Assembly: GCA_026125215.1 (NCBI GenBank)
Contig: JAHCLN010000006.1
Location: 1 to 51,823 of the forward strand
Origin: Opitutaceae bacterium
GTDB taxonomy: Bacteria; Verrucomicrobiota; Verrucomicrobiia; Opitutales; Opitutaceae
Length of the DNA stretch: 51,823 nucleotides
Direction of reading: 5' to 3'
Shown here: piece by piece, positions 32,187 through 41,692 of the stretch
Layout of the letters: every line of letters starts with the position of its first letter
How positions within the stretch are numbered: the stretch's first letter is position 1
Translations under genes and position numbers: made by a program
Notes under the pieces: model-generated
Seen by the model: only the letters and a program-made list of their open reading frames with translations
Databases searched by the model: none
What the model was told of the DNA's origin: nothing

Positions 32187-34085
32187 ATGATGGCGGCAAG
32201 CGCACCTTCCAGTCCTTGGTCCGGCCGGCTTGAGTGGCTGCAGGCGCTGGTCCTCGCGGCGAACCTCGGCTGGACCACGCTTGGCCTCGGCGGCTACCGG
32301 CCGGAGACGATGGTGGTGACGAGCGCATTGACCGGCGCCCTGCTGCTGCTGCACGGCCTGCGGTGGGGTTTGTTCCGCCCGGCCGCCCGGTTGCATCCGG
32401 CCGGCTGGTGGTTTTTGCCCTTCCTCGTTTACGCCGCGGCCAATGTGATGTGGGTCACGCCCGTGCGGTGGCTCGGTTGGCACGACTGGCTCTGGTGGGC
32501 GCAGATGATCACGGTGTTCTGGGTTGTTCTCAACGACATCACGCGCCCGCGTCCACGGTTGCTGTTGGCGGCAACCCTCGGGCTGCTGGGCTTCGTTGCC
32601 GTGGTGCTGGCGGCTTACCAGACCTTCGTGCGGCCGGATTGGTTGATGTTGGGACGCACGCAGGCCGAACAGTTTCTCGGCCGGGCGAGCGGGCCGTTTG
32701 GCATCCCCAACAGTCTGGCCGCGCTGCTGCTGCTGTTTTTCCCGCCGGCAGTGATGGTCGCTTGGCGGTCCGGTCCGGCCGCCGGCCGGCTGTTGGCGGG
32801 TTATTTGGCGCTGGCCTATCTGTTCGGGCTGGTGCTCACGGTGAGCCGCGGGGCCTGGCTGGGGCTGGGATTGGCTGTGTGCCTGTGGCCCTTGTTGGCG
32901 CCGGGCCGCACTTGGCGGCGGCGCCTGGGTTTGGCGTTGGGAGCCGGCCTGCTGGTCGTGAGCATCGGATGGAGCCTGTATGCGACGGTTCCGCCGATGC
33001 GGGAGCGATTTGATGCGCTGGTGGCCGAAGCGGGAGAGCGGACGCGGCCGGTGATGTGGCGCGGCGCCTGGGCGCTCTTCCGGGAGAATCCGGCCTGGGG
33101 CAGCGGGGCGGGCAGTTACAACGTCGCATTCGAGAAGCACCGGCCCGAGCATTACCAGCTGGACTCAAAATGGGCACATAATGACTACCTCAACACCCTG
33201 AGTGACTACGGTGCCGTGGGCTTCGCCTTTTTCTTCGGCGCGGTAGCGGCGGTCGCCGGAATCTGCCGCTGGCGCGCCGGCGAAGCGGCTCCAACCCAAG
33301 CGGCGGCGGACGGTTGGCTAGATGATCCGCGGGTGCGTCAGGGGATTGGGCTCGGCCTGCTGGCCTTTGCCTTCCAGCTGTTCGTTGACTTCCACCTGAA
33401 GATTCCGGCTTTGGCCATGACCTTGGCCGCGATCGCGGCGTTGCAGGTTCAGCGGTTGTGGGCCGTGCCGCGCCCGCAAAGCGGATCCACAGGTGGCCGC
33501 CGGTTTGGGATGCTGGCCTTGGCCGCGGTGGTGGCGGCGGGAGTGCCGCTTTTCGTTACCACTCATTATCGGGCGGAAACGTGGCGCTACTCGGCCCGGC
33601 AGGCGATGGACCGGTTGGTAGATGCGGAGGTGACGGCTTATCGCGAGGTATTGGAGCCGGTGCAGGCCGCGCTGGCGCGGGCGACGCAAACGGACGCCGG
33701 CAACGCCCAGGCTTGGGCCGACCGCGCGCAGGCGACGATTTTGTGGGCGCATGTGGAGCCGGTGCGAACGCGGGAGTTGGGGGTGGAAGCGGAACAATAT
33801 GCCCGTCGCTCGCTGGAGCTTTCGCGCGCCGGCATCGAGCCATGGCTCCGGCTGGGTGCCGCGCTCAACATGCAGGGACGCTGGCCCGAGGCCGGCGATG
33901 CTTTCGGCGAAGCCATGGCACGGGCGCCCAACAATGCGCGGGCGTGGTTCCATCAGGCTTACCATCTGAGCCTTAACCCCATGACCCGGGCGGCTGCCCG
34001 CTCTGCGGCGGCGGTCAGCTTGCGTCTTGACCCCGGTTACCGTCCGGCACAGGTTTTACGCCAGCAATTGGCATCAGCACCCTGA
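32187..34085 (+). CDS. O-antigen ligase/polymerase-like membrane protein with C-terminal TPR-like region
   Basis: A 632-residue protein with about 11 membrane helices in its first 430 residues. The large periplasmic loop holds RGAWALFRENPAWGSGAGSY and HNDYLNTLSDYGAVG, the pattern of the Wzy_C/WaaL ligase domain. After the last helix, residues about 500-630 form helical repeats (NAQAWADRAQATILWAHVEP, EAGDAFGEAMARAPNNARAW) like TPRs. It may add or polymerise surface polysaccharide. Start ATG 32187 or 32190 is chosen since the earlier frame crosses the terminator. Confidence 0.88.
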   Translation: MMAASAPSSPWSGRLEWLQALVLAANLGWTTLGLGGYRPETMVVTSALTGALLLLHGLRWGLFRPAARLHPAGWWFLPFLVYAAANVMWVTPVRWLGWHDWLWWAQMITVFWVVLNDITRPRPRLLLAATLGLLGFVAVVLAAYQTFVRPDWLMLGRTQAEQFLGRASGPFGIPNSLAALLLLFFPPAVMVAWRSGPAAGRLLAGYLALAYLFGLVLTVSRGAWLGLGLAVCLWPLLAPGRTWRRRLGLALGAGLLVVSIGWSLYATVPPMRERFDALVAEAGERTRPVMWRGAWALFRENPAWGSGAGSYNVAFEKHRPEHYQLDSKWAHNDYLNTLSDYGAVGFAFFFGAVAAVAGICRWRAGEAAPTQAAADGWLDDPRVRQGIGLGLLAFAFQLFVDFHLKIPALAMTLAAIAALQVQRLWAVPRPQSGSTGGRRFGMLALAAVVAAGVPLFVTTHYRAETWRYSARQAMDRLVDAEVTAYREVLEPVQAALARATQTDAGNAQAWADRAQATILWAHVEPVRTRELGVEAEQYARRSLELSRAGIEPWLRLGAALNMQGRWPEAGDAFGEAMARAPNNARAWFHQAYHLSLNPMTRAAARSAAAVSLRLDPGYRPAQVLRQQLASAP

Positions 34086-34105
34086 ACTTCGACGCTGTGT
34101 TTCCC

Positions 34106-34957
34106 ATGCATAAAAAAATACTGACTTGGCTGTGGATGATTGGATTCGCCGCTCTGCTTACCGCCGAAGCCCAGGCGCAGACCGCCGCACCGGGCCAGAT
34201 CAAAGCGGCCCGGGTCACCGGTTCCGTAACGGCCACCAAGGACGGCGTCACCATCAACGTCGCGAACGGCACGGAGCTTTCCCAAGGCTATGTCGTCAAC
34301 ACGGCCCAGAATTCCAGCGTGGTGCTCGTGTTTTCCAACGGCGCCACGATGAACCTCGCGCAGGAAACCTCCCTGGCGATCGATGAATTCACCCAGGACC
34401 CTTTTGCCGATGAAATCTCCGTCGCGCAGCTCACCGCCGAGCCTTCGGCTTCGCGCACCCGGCTCAATCTCAGCCGCGGCGAACTGGTGGGCAACGTCAA
34501 GAAGCTGAACTACGACGCCGGTTCCAGCTTCGAGGTCCAGACCCCGGTCGGCGCCGCCGGTATCCGCGGCACCACCTTCCGGATCGTCTTCCGGCCCGAT
34601 GGCACCGGCAAGGCCTTCTTCTCGCTCACCACGCTCGAGGGCAATGTCGTGCTGGCCTCGGGCTCGGTCAACCTGCCCACCGAAACCTCGGTGCCGGACA
34701 ACCAGGAAATCGAAGTCGTGTTTGACGTGACCGTCGATGCCGAGACCGGCGCGGTCAGCGTCGTGATTGACGGTGCGCCGCCGATCGTCGTGCGGGATGC
34801 CGCACCGACCACACTGGCGCAGTTGGCCCAGACGGTGCAGCAAATCGCCACGGTCGTGGCCGAAACCGTGATCACGCCACCCCGGACCGATTCACCGCCA
34901 CCGCCACCGGCCGACGGGGCCCCGCCCCGGACCACGCCGGGCGACGGCCGCGGATAA
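34106..34957 (+). CDS. FecR domain protein, exported
   Basis: A 283-residue protein with a signal peptide (MHKKILTWLWMIGFAALLTA, cleavage near AQA/QT), and a FecR beta-solenoid domain at about residues 35-190: VTGSVTATKDGVTINVANGT, NSSVVLVFSNGATMNLAQET and GSSFEVQTPVGAAGIRGTTF, the last being the family hallmark. The C-terminal 40 residues are proline-rich (TDSPPPPPADGAPPRTTP). The ATG at 34097 is an alternative start. It is followed by a terminator and a CHASE2 cyclase; FecR and CHASE2 proteins are frequent neighbours in bacteria. Confidence 0.9.
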   Translation: MHKKILTWLWMIGFAALLTAEAQAQTAAPGQIKAARVTGSVTATKDGVTINVANGTELSQGYVVNTAQNSSVVLVFSNGATMNLAQETSLAIDEFTQDPFADEISVAQLTAEPSASRTRLNLSRGELVGNVKKLNYDAGSSFEVQTPVGAAGIRGTTFRIVFRPDGTGKAFFSLTTLEGNVVLASGSVNLPTETSVPDNQEIEVVFDVTVDAETGAVSVVIDGAPPIVVRDAAPTTLAQLAQTVQQIATVVAETVITPPRTDSPPPPPADGAPPRTTPGDGRG

Positions 34958-34971
34958 GCCCCGCGCAAGCC

Positions 34972-35002
34972 AAAAAGCCGGATCTTCGGATCCGGCTTTT
35001 TT
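34972..35002. terminator. Bidirectional terminator with TTCG loop after the FecR gene
   Basis: aaaaagccggatc and gatccggcttttt form a perfect 13-bp stem around ttcg, with a T-run on both strands. It lies 15 bp after the FecR stop. Confidence 0.95.
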
Positions 35003-35076
35003 GTTTCCGAACGGAGGCGTGGTGCGGCGGATTTTCTCATGGCTTCACGCGCAAATCGGCCTAGGAATTGTGGCCG

Positions 35077-37347
35077 ATGGCTCCCCCGAAGGCGAAGATC
35101 ACGTCCCACCTGCGCTGGCTCGTGCTTTTGCCGATACCGCTGCTCTGGAGCATCTGCGCGCATTTGGGCTGGCTGGATTTTTTGGAAAACCGGACCACGG
35201 ACTGGCGGTTCCAGTTTCGCGGGCCGATCGAGAGTCCCGTCAAGGTCGTGTATGTGGACATCGACTCGCAGGCGCTGAGCGAGATCGGCGGGTTTCCGTG
35301 GAGCCGCAGTTATTTCGCCCGGGTGTTGCCCGCTTTGATTGAAAAGGCCGGCGTCAAGGCGGTGGGCGTGGACATCGTGTTTTCCGAAACCGGCGTGGCC
35401 GAGGCCATCGACTGGCGCAAACGCGTGGAGGGCAACCGCGAGCTCGCCCGCTATCTCGCGAAGAATCCGCCGGTCGTGGTCGCGGCGTCCTATGCGGCCT
35501 CGGTGGACCGCGATATCAACGGCCGGCTGGTTTACCGCACGCTGCCGCTGGTCAGCCGGCTCAAGGATATTGACAGCGCCGAGCCGCCGGAGGCGCCTGC
35601 TTTCCGGATCAGCGAAAATGATCCCCGCCGCCTCTGGTCCCCGGCCACGGTGGGACTGATTGATTCGCTGCACGGGGAAACGCGGATGGTGCCGGCCTAT
35701 GCGCCGAGTTACGTGCGGACCTACCACCACATGTCGGTGGAGCTGGCCCGGCTGCATTTCGGGGTCACCCCCGACGGGGTGAAGATTGCCGACGACCACA
35801 TCGATCTGGTGCGGCCGGACGGCACGCGGGCCGCGCGCATTCCGCTCATCGACCGGCAGATGGTGGAGATCAACTGGTTTTCGCGCTGGATGTCGCCTGC
35901 GCACAATCCGCGCATCAGCTTCTCCACCGTCTACCAGTATGCCGACATGCTGGCGTCGGAGGACGAGGCGGAGCGCACCGCGGCGGAGCGCTTTTTCGCC
36001 CAGCCCGACTTCCGCGACGCGGTGGTGCTGATCGGCCCGGTGGATCCGCTCCTGCAGGATCTGGCCGTGACCTCGTTTGACGAAATCCCGGTGCCCAAGG
36101 TCGGGGTGCACGGCAACATGGTGAAAACCATCGCCTCGGGGCTCTACCTCAACCGGCTTTCCCCGGCGACGAAGCACGGTATCATCTTCGCGCTGACGCT
36201 GCTGGTCAGCGCGTTTGCGGCCGCCGGTGGCACCAAGGGGGCCCGCACCAAGCTCACGGCCGCGCTGCTGCTCACCGCCTACGTGTGGTTTTCCTTCCGG
36301 CTGTTTGCCGACCATCACATCGTGTTGCCGATGGTCGCACCGCTGGCGGCGGCCCTGAGCACGAGCTTCGCCGCCATCATCTGGCAGCTGATCGTCGAGG
36401 AGAAGCAGAAGGGCCGCATCAAGGGCATGTTCGGCGCGTATGTGTCGCCGCAACTCGTGGAGCGCATGGTGGAGTCCGGCGAGGATCCGCAGCTCGGCGG
36501 CCACGACGGTGAAATCACGGCCTATTTCAGCGACATCCAGTCCTTCTCCACGTTCTCGGAAAAGCTCGGCTCCGGTCCGCTGGTGGACCTGATGAACGAA
36601 TACCTGACGGCCTGCACCGACATCGTGCAGGCGCAGGGCGGCACGCTCGACAAATACATCGGCGACGCCGTGGTCGCGATGTTCGGCGCCCCCTTGCCCC
36701 TGAAGGATCACGCCTACCGGGCCTGCGTGGCCACGCAGCTCGTGCACCTGAAACTGGCCGAGCTGCGGCAGAAATGGCGGTCCGAGACCGGCAAATGGCC
36801 GGAAATCGTGCACAACATGCAGACCCGCATCGGCCTCAACACCGGCGTCTGCATGATCGGCAACATGGGCAGCCGCACGCGCTTCAACTACACCATGATG
36901 GGCGACAACGTGAACCTCGCCGCCCGCATGGAGAGCGGCGCCAAGAGCTGGGGCGCCTACACGATGTGCGCCGAGGCCACACGGCTGGCCTGCGTGGAGC
37001 ACGGCGGCGACCATGTGGTCTTTCGCCCGCTGGGCCGCATCGTCGTCAAGGGCCGCACCCAGGCGGTGCCGATCCACGAGATTGCCGGGCTCAAGGAGCA
37101 CACGAGCGACCAGGCCCGTGAATGTTTCGCCCTGTTCTCGCAGGGACTGGAGAAGCACTACGCCCGCGACTGGGACGGGGCCATCGCTCTCTTCAAAAAG
37201 AGCGCGATGCTGGAGCCCAACCAGCCGGGCATCACTCCCGGCGTGTCGAGCAACCCCTCGCTCGTTTACATCGGCATCACCGAGCACTACAAGCACGAGC
37301 CGCCGCCGGCGGATTGGGACGGCGTGTATGTGATGAAGGAGAAATGA
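35077..37347 (+). CDS. CHASE2-domain adenylate/guanylate cyclase
   Basis: A 756-residue membrane sensor. Residues about 12-30 are a membrane segment, residues about 35-350 the extracytoplasmic CHASE2 domain (VKVVYVDIDSQALSEIGGFP, GVDIVFSETG), then three helices (LTLLVSAFAAAGGT to APLAAALSTSFAAIIWQLIV). The class III cyclase domain follows: metal aspartates in YFSDIQSFSTFSEKL and LDKYIGDAVVAMFGAP, transition-state Asn and Arg in MMGDNVNLAARME. The purine-selecting Lys (DKY) and the residue pair suggest adenylate cyclase. ATG 35077 has taggaa about 9 bases upstream; a TTG at 35068 is also open. Confidence 0.93.
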   Translation: MAPPKAKITSHLRWLVLLPIPLLWSICAHLGWLDFLENRTTDWRFQFRGPIESPVKVVYVDIDSQALSEIGGFPWSRSYFARVLPALIEKAGVKAVGVDIVFSETGVAEAIDWRKRVEGNRELARYLAKNPPVVVAASYAASVDRDINGRLVYRTLPLVSRLKDIDSAEPPEAPAFRISENDPRRLWSPATVGLIDSLHGETRMVPAYAPSYVRTYHHMSVELARLHFGVTPDGVKIADDHIDLVRPDGTRAARIPLIDRQMVEINWFSRWMSPAHNPRISFSTVYQYADMLASEDEAERTAAERFFAQPDFRDAVVLIGPVDPLLQDLAVTSFDEIPVPKVGVHGNMVKTIASGLYLNRLSPATKHGIIFALTLLVSAFAAAGGTKGARTKLTAALLLTAYVWFSFRLFADHHIVLPMVAPLAAALSTSFAAIIWQLIVEEKQKGRIKGMFGAYVSPQLVERMVESGEDPQLGGHDGEITAYFSDIQSFSTFSEKLGSGPLVDLMNEYLTACTDIVQAQGGTLDKYIGDAVVAMFGAPLPLKDHAYRACVATQLVHLKLAELRQKWRSETGKWPEIVHNMQTRIGLNTGVCMIGNMGSRTRFNYTMMGDNVNLAARMESGAKSWGAYTMCAEATRLACVEHGGDHVVFRPLGRIVVKGRTQAVPIHEIAGLKEHTSDQARECFALFSQGLEKHYARDWDGAIALFKKSAMLEPNQPGITPGVSSNPSLVYIGITEHYKHEPPPADWDGVYVMKEK

Positions 37348-37397
37348 GGCCGCGACGGTCCTAGCTGATGCTGAAGCCGGTTTCCGGCCCGCACCAG

Positions 37398-37418
37398 TTG
37401 TCATATAATAGATGACAA
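37398..37418. promoter_or_regulatory. 21-bp palindrome with TATAAT in its spacer
   Basis: ttgtcat and atgacaa are perfect 7-bp inverted repeats around ataatag; tataat is at 37404-37409. It lies in the 166-bp spacer between the convergent cyclase and ilvB genes, where neither gene needs a promoter. ttgtcata recurs upstream of ilvB at about 39369. No -35 or ORF on either side supports a transcript. Confidence 0.4.
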
Positions 37419-37513
37419 ACAGCGCGGGGTGGAGCGGGGCAAATGCCCCGGTGGACCGGACCGGTGCCGAAGGGACAGGCAGCGGACGAGTGAGGCCGTA
37501 AGGTCCGGGCGGC

Positions 37514-39301
37514 TTACTTCAGCAGCATGTCCTTCACCGTCTTGCCGGCGGGGATCATGGGGAGCACGTGTTCGGTGTAGGGCACGATCACGTCGAGGAC
37601 GTAGGGGCCGTCGTGGTCGAGCATCTCCTGGATGGCTTCGCGGAGTTCGCTCTTTTTGATCACGCGGCGCCCCTTCACGCCAAAGCCTTCCGCGACCTTC
37701 ACGAAGTCGGGATAGAGGCCGGCGGGATTGTCTGGGCTGCCGATGTTCTTCTCGTCGCCGAGGATGGTGTTGCCGCGGATGCTGCCGTAGAAGCGGTCCT
37801 CCCACTGCACGACCATGCCGAGGTGCTGGTTGTTCAGGATCATGGCCTTGGCGGCGATCTTCTCGATGTGGCAGGTGGCGAGTTCCTGCACGTTCATGAC
37901 GAAGGAGCCGTCGCCGTCGATGTCGATGACCTGTTTGTCGGGGCAGGCGACCTTGGCGCCCATGGCGGCGGGATAGCCGAAGCCCATCGCGCCGAGGCCG
38001 AGCGAGCTGATGTAGCGGCGGGGCTCGTTGAAGCGGTAGAATTGTGCGGCCCACATCTGGTGCTGGCCCACGCCGGTGGTGATGATGGCGTCGCCCCGGG
38101 TGAGCTCGTAGAGCGTGGCCACGGCTTCCTGCGGGAGGATGTGCGGGCTGTCGCCGAAGCCGGCTTTGCCGTCGAAGGGATGCTCCTGCTTCCACTTGGC
38201 CACCTGCGCGTGCCAAGCCTTGGTGTCGGGGGCCTTGAACTTCGCGGCGTCAGCCAGCTCGGTGAGCCGGCCGAGGGCGTGCTTCACGTCGCCGGTGATG
38301 GCAAGGTGGGCGCGCTTGTTCTTGTGGTGTTCGGAGGCGTCGATGTCGATGTGGACGATCTTGGCGTGGGTCGCGAAGTGCTTGGTGTCGCCGGTGATGC
38401 GGTCGTCGAAGCGTGCGCCGGCGCAGATGAGCAGGTCGCACTGGTCCACGGCCCAGTTGCCGTAGGCGGAGCCGTGCATGCCAAACCACTGGAGCGAGAG
38501 CGGGTGGGTTTCCGGGAAGGCGCCCACGCCCATGAGGGTGGTGGCCACCTGGATGTTGGCGCGCTCGGCGAAGGCCTTCAGCTCCACGTGGGCGTTGGCG
38601 GAGATGATGCCGCCGCCGACATAGAGCACGGGCTTTTTGGCCTCGGCGATGAGACCGAGCACTTCGCGGAGCGATTCGTCGTCGGCCTTGTGCTCCCGCG
38701 CGATGTAGGGGTTGGAAAATTCCACCGTGGCGGGAAACACGGGCTGGAACTTCGCCTGCTGCACGTCCTTCGGGATGTCGATGATCACCGGGCCGGGCCG
38801 GCCGCTGCGCGCGAGGTGAAAGGCCTCCTTGAAGATGCGCGGCAGGTCGTGGACGTTCGTGATGAGGTAGGAGTGCTTCACGATCGGCAGCGTCATGCCG
38901 TAGAAGTCGGTCTCCTGAAACGCCATCTTGCCGATGTATTTGGTGAACACCTGGCCGGTGATGGCCACGAGCGGCACGGAATCCATGAACGCGTCGGCGA
39001 TGGCCGACACGAGATTGGTGGCGCCGGGACCGCTGGTCGCCATGCACACGCCGACCCGGCCGGTGGCTCGGGCATAGCCCTCGGCGGCGAAGGAGCCGCC
39101 CTGTTCGTGGCGGGGGAGGATGACGCGGATCTTGTCGGTCCGGGCCAGGGCCTGGTGCAGTTCCTGGGAGGCGCCGCCGGGATAGGCGAAAATGACATCG
39201 ACCTGCTCGCGGATGAGGCACTGGACGACAGCGTCGGCGCCCTTCATTTCGCGACCGATTTCGGGCTTGGGAAACGCAGCGGGAGAGGTCGAGGATTTCA
39301 T
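37514..39301 (-). CDS. ilvB: Acetolactate synthase, large (catalytic) subunit
   Basis: TPP- and FAD-dependent enzyme for valine, leucine and isoleucine synthesis (595 residues). The TPP glutamate region is [18 protein letters not shown], followed by [40 protein letters not shown], and the TPP/Mg motif [17 protein letters not shown]...[17 protein letters not shown], where the tail is characteristic of biosynthetic AHAS. An alternative start is ATG 19 codons in. The regulatory subunit ilvN is not in the window. Confidence 0.96.
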   Translation of the reverse strand: MKSSTSPAAFPKPEIGREMKGADAVVQCLIREQVDVIFAYPGGASQELHQALARTDKIRVILPRHEQGGSFAAEGYARATGRVGVCMATSGPGATNLVSAIADAFMDSVPLVAITGQVFTKYIGKMAFQETDFYGMTLPIVKHSYLITNVHDLPRIFKEAFHLARSGRPGPVIIDIPKDVQQAKFQPVFPATVEFSNPYIAREHKADDESLREVLGLIAEAKKPVLYVGGGIISANAHVELKAFAERANIQVATTLMGVGAFPETHPLSLQWFGMHGSAYGNWAVDQCDLLICAGARFDDRITGDTKHFATHAKIVHIDIDASEHHKNKRAHLAITGDVKHALGRLTELADAAKFKAPDTKAWHAQVAKWKQEHPFDGKAGFGDSPHILPQEAVATLYELTRGDAIITTGVGQHQMWAAQFYRFNEPRRYISSLGLGAMGFGYPAAMGAKVACPDKQVIDIDGDGSFVMNVQELATCHIEKIAAKAMILNNQHLGMVVQWEDRFYGSIRGNTILGDEKNIGSPDNPAGLYPDFVKVAEGFGVKGRRVIKKSELREAIQEMLDHDGPYVLDVIVPYTEHVLPMIPAGKTVKDMLLK

Positions 39302-39421
39302 GGTCGGGACAAAGGGAGACGAGCAAAGCGCCGCCGGGCGGGGTCGGCAAGCCTCGGCACGGGGGATTTGTCATAACATTTAGCCATTGGCGCGGCCGGA
39401 TCCGGGCGGCATTTTCGGCCC

Positions 39422-40201
39422 ATGCTGAAACTGCTTTTCATCGGTGACATCGTGGGCCGGCCCGGCCGCGAGCTCGTGCTCGACCGGCTGCCGCGGCTCC
39501 GCACGGAGCATGCCGTGGATTTTGTCATCGCCAATGCCGAGAACGCCGCGGCGGGGGCGGGCATCACGGGGGGCATCGCGCGCTCGCTGCTGGCCGGCGG
39601 GGTGGACGCCCTCACCTTGGGCGACCATGTGTGGGACCAGCGCGGCTGGGAAAACGAGATTGGGCAGATGGAGCGCGTGTGCCGGCCGGCGAACCTGCCG
39701 CGATCCTGTCCGGGCTGGGACCATCTCGTGATCGAGGCGCGTGGCTTTCGGCTCGCCGTGTTCACCGTGCTGGGCCGCCAGTATCTGGGGATGAAGGCCG
39801 AGTGTCCTTTTCTCTGTGCAGACCGGATGCTCGAGCAGCTGCGGGCGCAGGCCGATGCGATCATCGTGGAGGTGCATGCGGAGGCGACTTCGGAAAAACA
39901 GGCGCTCGGCTGGTATCTCGACGGGCGGGTGACGGCCGTCATCGGCACCCACACGCATGTGCCGACGGCGGATGCGCAGGTTTTGCCCAAAGGCACCGGG
40001 TTTATCTGCGATGTCGGCATGACCGGCCCCTATGCCTCGGTGCTTGGCCGCGAGACCGAGCCGGTGATCGCAAAGTTTCTCGACGGCATGCCGCGCCGGT
40101 TCGAGGTGGCGACGGGCGATGTGCGGCTTTCCGGTGCGCTGGTCGAGATCGCGCCGGGATCCGCGCAGACCACGAAAATCGAGCTGCTGACCGCCCGCTG
40201 A
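39422..40201 (+). CDS. YmdB-type metallophosphoesterase (TIGR00282 family)
   Basis: A 259-residue calcineurin-like phosphoesterase. Metal ligands are visible in [47 protein letters not shown] and [12 protein letters not shown]. YmdB proteins hydrolyse 2',3'- or 3',5'-cyclic nucleotides and influence biofilm and spore programmes in Bacillus. Often next to rny, but here it lies between divergent ilvB and convergent accA. Confidence 0.93.
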   Translation: MLKLLFIGDIVGRPGRELVLDRLPRLRTEHAVDFVIANAENAAAGAGITGGIARSLLAGGVDALTLGDHVWDQRGWENEIGQMERVCRPANLPRSCPGWDHLVIEARGFRLAVFTVLGRQYLGMKAECPFLCADRMLEQLRAQADAIIVEVHAEATSEKQALGWYLDGRVTAVIGTHTHVPTADAQVLPKGTGFICDVGMTGPYASVLGRETEPVIAKFLDGMPRRFEVATGDVRLSGALVEIAPGSAQTTKIELLTAR

Positions 40202-40208
40202 GGGCGGC

Positions 40209-41186
40209 TCAGCGGGCTGCGGCGGCTTCCTCGAATACGCCCAGCCGGCGGTAGCGTTCGTAGCGCATGGCCAGCAGTTTTTCCGCATTCAGGCCGCGGA
40301 GGTCGTTCAGGTGTTTTTGCAGCGCATACCGCAGGGTGGCGGCGGCCTGCGCGGGGTCGTAGTGGGCTCCGCCCATCGGCTCGGCGATCACCTCGTCCAC
40401 GACGCCCAAGGTCTCCAGGGTGGCGGCGTTGAGCTTTAGCGCCTCGGCGGCCTTCGGGGCGGCGGCGCCGTCCTTCCACAGAATGGCCGCGCAGCCTTCG
40501 GGCGAGATCACGGAGTAATAGCTGTTCTCGAAAATGAGCACGCGATCGGTCACGCCGATGCCAAGGGCGCCGCCCGAGCCGCCTTCGCCGACGACCACGG
40601 CAATGGAAGGGGTCTTCAGCATGGCCATTTCCCGCAGGTTGACGGCGATGGCTTCGGAGACGTGCCGGGCCTCGGACTCGATGCCCGGATAGGCACCGGG
40701 CGTGTCAATGAAGCACAGCAGCGGCAGCCGGAACTTCTCGGCCAGCTTCATCAGGCGGAGGGCCTTGCGGTAGCCCTCGGGCTGGGGCATGCCGAAATTG
40801 CGCGCGATCTTCTCCTTGGTGTCGCGGCCTTTCTGCTGGGCGACGACCATGATGGCTTCGCCGTTGAAGAAGGCCGTGCCACCAATCAGGGCGCGGTCGT
40901 CGTTATACTGCCGGTCGCCGTGCAGCTCCTGGAAATTCTCGAGGATCTGGCCCACATAGTCCAAGGCGTAGGGGCGCTTGGGGTGCCGGGCGATCTGCAC
41001 GCGCTGCCACGGGGTGAGGTTGGTGTAGATCTCGCGCTGGGTGGCCTCGATCTTCCGTTCGATGGACTGGATCTCGGCCTTGAGATCCACGCTGGTTTCC
41101 AAGGACTGCTGCTGCAGGGCCTCAAGTTGCTTCGAGAGCTCGCGGAGCGGCTTCTCGAATTCCAGCGCGTAGGTGGGTTTTTCCAT
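40209..41186 (-). CDS. accA: Acetyl-CoA carboxylase carboxyltransferase subunit alpha
   Basis: Transfers carboxyl from biotin to acetyl-CoA to start fatty-acid synthesis (325 residues). It opens YALEFEKPLRELSKQLEALQ and shows ARHPKRPYALDYVGQILENF, GDDRALIGG-like DDRALIGGTAFFNGEAIMVV, the FIDTPGAYPGIESEARHVSE motif, and GEGGSGGALGIGVTDRVLIF, all typical of AccA. accD is not in the window. Convergent with the YmdB gene, 7 bp apart. Confidence 0.97.
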   Translation of the reverse strand: MEKPTYALEFEKPLRELSKQLEALQQQSLETSVDLKAEIQSIERKIEATQREIYTNLTPWQRVQIARHPKRPYALDYVGQILENFQELHGDRQYNDDRALIGGTAFFNGEAIMVVAQQKGRDTKEKIARNFGMPQPEGYRKALRLMKLAEKFRLPLLCFIDTPGAYPGIESEARHVSEAIAVNLREMAMLKTPSIAVVVGEGGSGGALGIGVTDRVLIFENSYYSVISPEGCAAILWKDGAAAPKAAEALKLNAATLETLGVVDEVIAEPMGGAHYDPAQAAATLRYALQKHLNDLRGLNAEKLLAMRYERYRRLGVFEEAAAAR

Positions 41187-41234
41187 TTCAGTCAGGCTAG
41201 GTAGAGGGGTGGAAACCTGTCAACGAGCCGTCAG

Positions 41235-41597
41235 TCAGTTAATGCCATCCGCTTGCTCTGCGGGGTTCTTCAGCTGGTCCTTCCAACTGAGGATTTTGGC
41301 CTGGGCGCCGAATTTTTCCGCGGTCGGCTTGTCGCCGCGCTCCATCCAGATGCGGGAGAGGGTGGTGTTGATGAAGAGATCGTCCGGCCGGAGCGCATGG
41401 GCCTTTTCCGCGGCGGCCAGGGCGGCGTCGAGCCGGCGGAGGCTGAAATTGATCTCGGCCAGCGCGTGCCAGGCTTCGAACGAGTCGGGCGCAGCCGCGG
41501 TCGCGCGGGCCAGCTTGGCGAGGGCCGGATCGGTGTCGCCCATCGAGTAGTCGAAGGTGGCGTCGTCGATCAGGGTTTGAATTTCATCAGGCGTCAC
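41235..41597 (-). CDS. Small TPR-like protein
   Basis: A 120-residue protein (from GTG 41597, TPDEIQTLIDDATFDYSMGD) with two or three tetratricopeptide-like helix pairs: FEAWHALAEINFSLRRLDAA and LAAAEKAHALRPDDLFINTT. No catalytic residues visible; likely a binding scaffold. GTG is chosen since the frame upstream crosses a terminator. Starts 49 bp upstream of accA on the same strand. Confidence 0.75.
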   Translation of the reverse strand: MTPDEIQTLIDDATFDYSMGDTDPALAKLARATAAAPDSFEAWHALAEINFSLRRLDAALAAAEKAHALRPDDLFINTTLSRIWMERGDKPTAEKFGAQAKILSWKDQLKNPAEQADGIN

Positions 41598-41620
41598 GGG
41601 GCCACGGTAGCAGGGTGGGG

Positions 41621-41666
41621 ACAAAAAGAAAGGCCCGCCTTCGCCGAGCATTCGGCGGGCGGGCCT
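41621..41666 (-). terminator. Rho-independent terminator after yceI-like gene
   Basis: On the minus strand a stem of AGGCCCGCC (complement of 41658-41666) with GGCGGGCCT (complement of 41631-41639), extended inside by a second stem tcggcg/cgccga, is followed by TTCTTTTTG. It lies 27 bp after the YceI-like gene. Confidence 0.9.
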
Positions 41667-41692
41667 GCTGGTTGGCGGTTATCCGGTAAAGT

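Noticed and set aside
31026-33152. 708-codon minus-strand ORF across glutamine synthetase and the ligase gene
   Set aside because: It spans two plus-strand genes and the terminator between them, and the product is Arg/Gln/Pro-rich without domains.
34510-37404. 964-codon minus-strand ORF opposite the FecR and CHASE2 genes
   Set aside because: Antisense of two well-supported genes; product is His/Arg/Ala/Gly-rich with no motif.
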